From Apoderus coryli (taxonomy: Eukaryota > Arthropoda > Insecta > Coleoptera > Attelabidae), in assembly GCA_911728435.2 (NCBI GenBank), contig OU452208.1, forward strand, positions 6,324,001 through 6,388,000: a stretch of 64,000 nt of DNA, read 5' to 3'. The notes beneath the pieces were generated by a model that saw only the letters and a list, made by a program, of their open reading frames with translations, made no database searches and was not told the origin of the DNA. Of the stretch, positions 56,897-64,000 are shown in pieces (the first letter of the stretch is position 1; each line of letters starts with the position of its first letter). The position numbers and the translations under genes were made by a program.

Positions 56897-57150
56897 TAAT
56901 AATAATAGCCTTTATTTGTCCAACAGTATAAAACCCATTACATGACAAATATAATATAATTTTAATTTAAATGAATAAACAATTACAAAAGAAAAACCTA
57001 AAGGTCGGCAACACCCAGAATCTCTATCATTTCACAAGCAAAAATGTCACAGTCTGTCCAAACTGCGAGTTGTAGTTACTGGACATTATGTTCACAGGAG
57101 AACGTACGTAGCAGTACATTCGTCCTAACACTCACAATTTGAATTTTGCT
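56897..57150 (-). mobile_element. Probable LINE 3' UTR fragment
   Basis: On the minus strand GGACAAATAAAGGCTATT ends in (ATT)n at 56897-56910, the same tail layout as the LINEs at 12.2 and 26.9 kb. No RT codons. Confidence 0.5.
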
Positions 57151-57379
57151 ATAACTTACGTTTGGAATATAATAGCAACTTCCGGTTTATGTAATTTTGT
57201 TTCTTGTCTTAGGTTTATTGAGACGAAGATATAAAAATTGTATCATCCCATTTATTTTTTAAAGAAAAGGGCTAAATTAGATATTTCAATATTCCACGCC
57301 ACCTAGTGGATAGTTGGTAAAAATAATGAAGGTTTGTTTGGACTTTAAATAAGAGGAATCAATTGTTTTTTCAATGCGC

Positions 57380-58000
57380 TTATGTAGACTTAAATCGGAA
57401 AAAGAGCCGCCGAGATATCGCATATTTTCTAGAACATAACAAAAAAGTCCAGGTGTTAGGTCAAGAGTCCTAGCAGGCCAATCGATTTCACTCCTTCACC
57501 CAATCCATCGCATTGGTGCGAAAATGCTTTGTTTAAATATTGACGCACTTCTATACTAAAGTTTGGAAGATAACGATCTTGTACCAAACAAATTGAATTT
57601 TCATTAATCGGGAATCAATTCATTTATTAAAAGTTGTAAATAACGTTGACCTGTTAAAATGCCATCGAAAAAATATGGTCATATAATTCCGGGATTCACA
57701 ATGGTGACCCAAAAATTGACAGACTGCAGATATTGCGTGCGAGCTTCAATAACCCAATCAAAAATGAATCATTATTTGCCCTATTCCTTTTCGCAAACCT
57801 CATTTTGAGTTCGAGTTTGATAACCACATCCTATCATAAGAGTTTCCCTTAAATTATTCATCTTGTTTCGTCAATTTGAACTTTTACGACCATGTAGACG
57901 TCAAGAAATGGTCAGCTTAAACCCAAAGAGACACATGCGAGCGCATTTCCTTCAAAGAGATTTGCCTCACTGTATGTTCCACTGATTATCGTTAATCTGA
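57380..58000 (-). pseudogene. Mariner-type transposase remnant, heavily decayed
   Basis: The minus strand near 57830-57380 can be read in broken frames as FFDGILTGQRYLQLLINELI, then NFSIEVRQYLNKAFSHQ, a WIGRG-like stretch with WPAR and a DLTP-like LDFF. This corresponds to the GPxFFxGxLTGxRYLxxL, SxxVRxYLNxxFxxxWIGRRG and SPDLTPLDFFLWG blocks of insect DDE_3/mariner-type transposases. Numerous stops and frameshifts. Confidence 0.6.
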
Positions 58001-59659
58001 GCCCCAATCTGAGCTAGATCTTGTACACTGCTAAAGGCCATCATTTTGGAATCATCATTTGTGATGATCACACCTCAAAGTTCTTGAATGCATAAAGGTT
58101 CACGCTGTTTTCATCAGTTGGTGGATTTCCAGATCTCCAGCAGATGTTCTTCTTGTGGTGGGATCTAGTTTAGTACTTCGCAAGACCCTTTTATGTTGAC
58201 GAGAAATGATAAAGATAAGATGGAAAAGCAGCATATCGTTTTGATGGATCACTTTATGAAATCTTACGAAGAAATGTTGAAGTAAAAGTGGAAACTAGAA
58301 GAACTAAAACTAAATGAAAAAGATGGCAACGCTTAATTGAAAAAGAAGAAAGAACACAATGCAACTGAAGGAGGAACCCGTAAAAGGAGCCAGAAATGCA
58401 AGGATACGATTTTACCAGCCACAGGACTAAACGTGGTTGCAAAATCTCTGCTGTGAAAAAGTCAACCATGTATATGTATGTCTTTCTAAAAAGCGTTAGC
58501 TTCGACATATTTAATTTTCCCAACTTTAATTAAAACTTTTCATGGTTTCTCAAAGTTTTCTTTTAACAAATCGTCAAGGAATCGGTAAAAGAGAGCAAAA
58601 TAAAGTAGAGTAAGACAAAGAAAAAAAAAGTTTTGCGCTTATAGAGAAAGATGAAGTCGAAAAGGGAAAAAAGACTGTTCTTGTTTTTTCCAATAATACC
58701 AACTTAATTACATTTTAATCTATAGCTACACTTATAAAACAAAACAAACGACACGGATAATATGTTTCCAACAAGTGCGTCAATAGAAAATTTACTTTCC
58801 GATTATGAATTTTAATAACTAGACGGAAGGAAATTGTATACTTCACAGGGTTTCCAAAAGGCGCCCTTAAGGTAAGGTCAGACAAAATTGCTTTTGCTGC
58901 ACAGTTTTTGTGGCGTAGCTGCAAAAATTCAGATGAGGGTTCATCAAAGTTGTGCAGTTTTTCATATAGCAACTTAATGTTTTTTTCAATGTTACTTGAT
59001 TGATCTGTGTGCTCAGGAACTTGAGCAGGAGCACTCTGATAGCCAAGCGGCCATAAAAGCCCTAAGCTCACATCAAGAACAGTGTGGAATTGATAAAAAA
59101 GACTCTCTATCAAACATCTGACTATGGATCTGGTGCAGACCCACTCTTTTTGAACCAGCAACTTTTGTTTACCTATTTATATTTCCCAATGTCGAATAAC
59201 TAAGTATATACACATGTTCACCAATTTTTCTGTCACTATATTTGCACCCTTCGCTCTTTTTTTATTCAATGTTCCCCCATAAAGCTCTACCAATTACTGA
59301 CACCCCCCCATGTGACTTCATCAGTTGTGCGTGTCATCGCGAATGCCTCCGGACAGGCCTGATTATATTTAATTATCTGAGACATCGCCAATCGATTCTG
59401 TCATGGGCCTCAATTTTGTGACACAATCACTCAAAAAAAAAAAAAAGGATAAAAACATAATGAAACAGCACACACGCGGAATTAACGAGGCAAAGCGCTG
59501 AAATAATTTGTCCAGTTGTATTTATTGATAGGAGATTTCGATGATAGTGCATTTTTGTCACTATTTGCTTTTGTTCATTTTTGATTTCGATATTGGTTTG
59601 GTCAGGTTTGCTTTTGAAATTATGTACAGCAAAAACTAATTTCTAAATATAAAATTTCG
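58001..59659. other. No recognised gene; one unassigned open frame
   Basis: A 148-codon minus frame at 58715-59161 (contains SSEFLQLRHKNCAAKAILSD) is open but not recognised, and no start or splice context supports it. Confidence 0.35.
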
Positions 59660-60525
59660 TATACCAACAGTGGCGGCTTGTCCTATGAAGCAAGTGAAGC
59701 AACGCTTCACCTAAATAATCAGTAAAATTAATAATATTTAAGTATTTAATTTTATTTTATTGTATAATTATTTTTCTCCATATAAAATTTAAACTATAAA
59801 TTAATATATTTAATTTTCAACCTAATTTACCATACAACTGTAATTTTGAATTTCGTTTTCATCTGAAGCAGGCTTTATCGTATACACCTATTTAACATAC
59901 TTAATTTACATACCTATAGGTATTTTTTTCTTTTTTTATTCGTGTAATAATAGTAAAATATTATTTATTTCGGTCTCTCCCCTGTGTGTGACAGTTGACA
60001 CTTTTGTCAGTGCTTGCGTCCTATGACAATAGCCTATTTATTTATCATACACGTTCTTAGCAGCAAGCATTTTCATCTATAATTCAGCAACAATGGGCAA
60101 CGCTGCCATCTGGCATATATCCACTATACATCCACATATCGCTCTTCGTCTAAACATAGTTGCCAGCGTTTAATTGTACTAAGCATAGCATACGAATGTT
60201 GCCATTAAAAAAACACTATAAGAAGCACGCTTCATATAGATGCAGCAGAGATTTAATGTAAAATAAGGTTATATGACAACGCTTGGCGAGTGTTTTGTAC
60301 CTATATGTCGATATTATTTTGATTATATCTATCTCTATCACACAGTCGCAAATTTCTAGTGCTGTCACAGTTGTGCTCTGTGCTATACCTGTGCTAATAT
60401 TATTTTTATTTACTTTTCGGGAAGCTTAAAGTTTTGACTTTTGATATTTTGAATACAAATTAGTTACCTACATATTTAATTTAAGTTTTAAAATCTAAAA
60501 AAGTAGTGAACAAATTAAAAAAATA

Positions 60526-61639
60526 TACAGGGTGTTAATTAAGTATCTGGCCAAACTTCAGGGGGTGATTCTTTGAGTGATTTTAAGTTCATATAAGCAG
60601 GTGTCGGGAAATGCATAGTTTTCAAGATACAGGGTGTCAAACAAAATTTCTGGATCAAACTTATGGAGGGCAGTGGATTGGTCGCGCGGGTCCACAGTCA
60701 TGGCCACCCAGGTCGCCAGATTTAAATCCTTTGGATTATTTCCTTTGGGGTCATTTAAAGTGGTTTATAAAACTCCAGTCAATACTGAAGCCGAATTATG
60801 TCAGCGCATACGGGATTCATGCAATCAAATAAGACTTACTCCTGGAATATTTCAGCGTGTTCGGCAATCAATGATAAGGCGAGCTAATGCTTGCATCGAA
60901 GTGGAAGGTGGACATTTTCAACAACTATTATAAATTTATCTTTATTTGTTGTTATGTTGTTAAGTTCTTAATCGTTTTTATTAAAAAAGTATTTTTTGTC
61001 AAAGTATAATTAATAATACGTCTTTGTCTTGTCTTAGGCATTTATTTCCACCACTGAACTTCAATATTAGCAATAGTAAATAAGATTCAATTAGCATTTT
61101 ACTATTATAAAAAATACTGCGAAATCTCAACGAATTTGGGTAAAACGTAATTCGCAACGAGATTCGCAATAATTCTGTAAAAGTGATTTTTAAAATTATT
61201 CAGGGACATGCATTTAAGGGGTTTTAATTTTTTTTCTCGAAAACGATGCAAGATACGAAAAAATATCAAGAGACAAAAAAGTTGTATTTTTAATGGCTTA
61301 ATCCAAAAATAATTTTTTTAATTTTAAAAAGTCAGCACATTTTTTTTGTTATTTTATTCGTGAAACTGCCTTTTACGACGCCACTGGAAGTCATAATCAA
61401 CAATTAATTGGTGCTAACTTAGCGTCTTATCATAGTCCATAATACTGCCTAATTTCAACAAAATCGGTCAACAGGTGTTTGAGATATTAATAAATAAATT
61501 TAAAAAAAAAATTTTTTGACACCCTGTATCTTGAAAACTATGCATTTCCGGATACCTGCTTATATGAACTTTTTGCCTTAAAATCACTCAAAGAATCACC
61601 CCCTGAAGTTTGGCCAGATACTTAATTAACACCCTGTAT
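60526..61639 (+). mobile_element. Mariner-type element with ~125-bp terminal inverted repeats
   Basis: The left end ATACAGGGTGTTAATTAAGT through GATACAGGGTGTCAAA (about 60650) is matched by the right end from TTTGACACCCTGTATCTTG (about 61515) to TTAATTAACACCCTGTAT. They differ at a few positions. The TA at each side is the expected target duplication. Two nested CAGGGTGT motifs occur in each terminus. The interior holds a transposase C-terminal fragment. Confidence 0.9.
60650..60932 (+). pseudogene. Mariner-type transposase C-terminal fragment
   Basis: Reads GGQWIGRAGPQSWPPRSPDL and NPLDYFLWGHLKWF, with the third catalytic Asp in LDYFLWG. A one-base frameshift near 60770 follows, then VYKTPVNTEAELCQRIRDSC, NQIRLTPGIFQRVRQSMIRR and CIEVEGGHFQQLL before a stop at about 60932. 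The helix-turn-helix domains and the first two catalytic Asp blocks are absent. Confidence 0.88.
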
Positions 61640-62186
61640 ATACGGTTATTAATTAGTAGGTACCTACCTATTTTTATAAAAATAAATGGGTAGGTACCGT
61701 AAAATATTGTTTTTTCAATAATATAATATATTATAATATCTCATACTTTAATATGGAAGAAGTAAGTGGAAGTCCTACACATCAGCAGCGTAAATTATAT
61801 TTGATATCAGGTAAGCGAAGTTATTATGAAAAATGATGTTTATTTTTTAATTTTAACTAAAGTTAAGTTTTTTTAATCAACACTCCTTTTAAGAACAGAA
61901 AAATCTTGTTAAAAATATACAGACTTACCTGTTCCAGATTTAAATAAATGTTTGATAAATATAAATAAAGGCAATTGCAGAAAAGCAGAGCTTTTAATAA
62001 TATCTGGTATGAGACGTATTATGATTTGCTAACAGGTAGCATAAACGTAATTTGATTAACATAACATATATGCTGTTGACGAAGTAGGGATATCCCTATT
62101 CATTTTAGCTACCTATTAAGTATACTACTTTATTTTATGTTATGCTTCACCACATTAAACTGCCACAAGCCGCCACTGTATACTAA

Positions 62187-63613
62187 AGCAAATGTACTGC
62201 ATTACAGGGGTAAGCTCATTTCTAATGGAGGAACACTACGGTCCCTAAGTCCTATAAATCTCTAACTCTCAACTCTTTTATACTGAAAACCATAGAAAAA
62301 ATAAATAACGAATTAAGAAGCGAAACGTTAAAAACCATTTGCTAAGTTTACGACTACCGCCTTGACCAGCTGAGTGAGAATCATCGAAAACACATTCAAA
62401 GCGAAAGAAGTAGCTGTGTGTGCGTTGCATGACCTAGAGGACATAAATCTATCAGAAAAAACAACAGTAAAGAGGACGTAAGATGGACCTAGCCAATGCT
62501 GAACCTCGTCATCGCGGCTGAAATTAGTGCTTTAGTCAGAAGATGTATTCAGAACTACATTTCGAGCAATTTTTCTGATTTTACCTTCAATGTTCTTTCA
62601 TTTTGTAATTGTAGTTGAAAGCCACTAATAAAAATTGCTTATTTTCGTTTTTGGTTAATTTCTTTCTAGAAATCAGTCGTTATTTTAATTTTTTACACGC
62701 AAACGGTTTGTCAAACGAAAAAAGTAAATGGGCTTTTTTTGTTCTAAATTGAACAAGGACTCTAGAAATAATTTTTGCTTCTAAAAAAATCAGTGGCGTA
62801 CCATATTTCTCATTAAAATTGTGCGAAGATACCAGCAGTTAAATCGCAGAATAAAGACCGAAATCAGATTAGCTAGAGACAATTGGCTCAATGAACAGTG
62901 TAGCGAAATAGAGAATCTTGAGGCTAAATATGACAATTTTAATATATAAGAAAATCAAGATAGCCAAGATAAGATCATTCTTGAAATTGTTTATAACAAT
63001 ATAACAAGCAACATTACTTTCTTTCTTTTTCACCGCTTAACAACTTCGTTTGTTAATTAATTGCATAATTTTAATTACCGCATAAATTAAGTTCTTGAAC
63101 AGACAAAGTGTGTGTGTGTGTGTGTATTGGTTATTCAACTAACTCCTTGGAGTAGCGAGCTTGAAGATTTGGAAGGTATTAGAAGATTAGAGTCCGGCCA
63201 GCCAGAAGACCAACAGCCATTTATAAATACCCAATAGTACCGCGATAATTGATAAGTCCTAAGGCCTCGTCTTTTAAAATCATTTTATATTTTTTGTGAT
63301 TTTCCAATATCTGTCCTACACTCAATTTTTCTCTTCAGCTCTCATAACAGTGGTATTTTGTCTGCCTCTAAAGTTTCCGCTTTAAAAACTGTACAATATT
63401 GTTCTCACAGTAAGTGATGTGAAAACACACAACCACGAAATCAAACCGCATGGAAATACCATTGAATAAAATTAAAAACGAGACTGGTACAATTTAGAAG
63501 AGAATAAAAGTTGGACATTAAAAGTCCCACTTTCAATCGTGTACAAAAGTTTGATTCTCCCGTTTGGTCAATGTTTGTTAGCCCTGTATATAATTTTATA
63601 AAAAACAACTTAC
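62187..63613. other. Intron sequence; nothing recognised
   Basis: A short CAGTGGCGTACC at 62792 resembles a hAT-type end without partner. A (TG)n microsatellite lies at 63108-63125. Confidence 0.4.
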
Positions 63614-63744
63614 ATTGTGCAACCACGTCAGCCGTCTCCAATAGGGATTCGCCTTGACTTTGCATTCAAAATAAACGTCATCCCCCTCCTTGATGTCGTC
63701 TGCTGTAAGGGTGCTGCCCAATGTTAGATCTACGATGGGGGGAT
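63614..63744 (-). CDS. Sidestep-like exon: first half of an Ig domain
   Basis: Exon of 131 bp. The acceptor reads TTGTTTCAG followed by ATCCC, and the donor is AAT then GTAAGT. Entry is phase 1 (a split Asp codon) and exit is phase 0, giving 43 full codons. The peptide holds the A-to-C strands of an I-set Ig domain: PPIVDLTLGS, then DDIKEGDDVYFEC with the first disulphide cysteine, then LTWLHN with the core tryptophan. The KEGDDVYFEC wording is characteristic of the Sidestep family. The domain is completed by the exon at 47922-48081, 15.5 kb downstream. All of 63745-64000 reads as upstream intron, with an ATT repeat near its far end. Confidence 0.92.
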
Positions 63745-64000
63745 CTGAAACAACACACCACATTATACAATAGTAATAGCGTTTGGCTTTTGTTTTACAC
63801 AATAATCCGCTATAAGGGTATAGAATGGGATTGAAAGGATCTTAACCTGAAACCCATTGTATTGTTTCGCATAGCGAAATGAGGTCCTCAACTGGCTTAT
63901 GACAATTGTGACAACGGCAGTTTTGTGTTTCTGAAGTTTAGTTAACTATTATTATTATTATTATGAAGTATATAAGAAAAGTTGATACAGGCTGTTTGGA

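Larger units (their letters stand above)
59668..62178. mobile_element. hAT element (D) carrying a nested mariner-type element
   Basis: Ends CAGTGGCGGCTTGT and ACAAGCCGCCACTG are perfect inverted repeats over 14 bp. The flanking 8-mers TATACCAA (59660-59667) and TATACTAA (62179-62186) differ at one base, consistent with a hAT target duplication. 61754 starts MEEVSGSPTHQQRKLYLISG ending at a GTAAGC donor, possibly a first transposase exon, but no dimerisation domain was seen. The element is split by the insertion at 60526-61639. Confidence 0.85.
11902..63744 (-). other. Partial Sidestep-family gene locus (5 exons, Ig-Ig-Fn3)
   Basis: Five minus-strand exons splice together with consistent phases: phase 1 entry, then 0, 1, 0, 1, and phase 1 exit. 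Each has an AG acceptor and a GT donor. The joined product of about 295 residues contains an Ig domain, a second Ig domain and a Fn3 domain, with wording typical of the arthropod Sidestep family. Drosophila Sidestep is a type I membrane protein with five Ig domains and one Fn3 domain that guides motor axons by binding Beaten path proteins. The first exons lie above base 64000. No transmembrane exon was recognised below 11902. Introns of about 15.5, 28.4, 1.9 and 5.1 kb are packed with transposons. Which Sidestep paralogue this is cannot be told from the sequence alone. Confidence 0.88.

Noticed and set aside
58715..59161. 148-codon minus-strand open frame
   Set aside because: Not recognised; no conserved motif or gene structure could be supported.
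62310..62335. CGAAACGTTAAAAACC resembling the GAAAC half of a hammerhead
   Set aside because: No CTGANGA box within 40 bases upstream.

Overview
The window is insect genomic DNA: AT-rich, intron-rich, and crowded with degraded transposable elements. The only host gene I can support is a partial minus-strand gene of the Sidestep family (immunoglobulin/fibronectin-III cell-surface proteins of arthropods). Five consecutive exons splice in frame (63614-63744, 47922-48081, 19414-19514, 17350-17548, 11902-12201). Together they encode one Ig domain, a second Ig domain and a membrane-proximal Fn3 domain. Upstream exons (signal peptide, earlier Ig domains) lie beyond base 64000. I did not find the membrane-spanning and cytoplasmic exons; they lie below 11902 or outside the window. 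The introns are about 15.5, 28.4, 1.9 and 5.1 kb, so almost the whole window is intron or downstream flank of one gene. TE load and element types fit a large-genome insect such as a beetle, but I cannot name the order with confidence.

Layout from low to high coordinates. 1-11.9 kb: a DD-E transposase remnant (1.4-2.3 kb), a CR1/Jockey-like LINE end (3.0-4.4 kb), an RTE-type LINE (6.2-8.0 kb) and a Ty3/Gypsy integrase tail (9.2-9.7 kb). 11.9-19.5 kb: three sidestep exons separated by a LINE ending 38 nt from a splice acceptor, a hAT element with a second hAT nested in it, a Crypton and a Tc1/mariner-type element. 19.5-48 kb (the giant intron): LINE fragments, a second and more complete Crypton (30.2-31.8 kb), nested palindromes (35.2-36.2 kb), a transposon interrupted by a hAT with perfect 8-bp target duplications (38.6-40.2 kb), an RNase-H LINE (42.1-43.6 kb), four ~470-bp tandem repeats (44.7-46.6 kb) and a mariner remnant (47.2-47.7 kb). 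48-63.6 kb: a 2.2-kb foldback element with ~840-bp arms (50.7-52.8 kb), another LINE (53.9-55.3 kb) and a hAT (59.7-62.2 kb) with a long-TIR mariner-type element inside it.

Two layers stand out. First, five hammerhead-like ribozyme motifs (24.0, 28.2, 35.1 minus, 44.5 and 48.3 kb) share a CTGANGA box, a helix II and GAAAC. The one at 28.2 kb also has a complementary stem I and a minimal stem III. The arrangement resembles that reported for Penelope-like retroelements, but with an extra nucleotide before helix II. Second, two Crypton (tyrosine-recombinase) copies carry the same long hairpin downstream of the coding region, and one copy has an extra palindrome inserted at the tip. None of the mobile elements looks fully intact.
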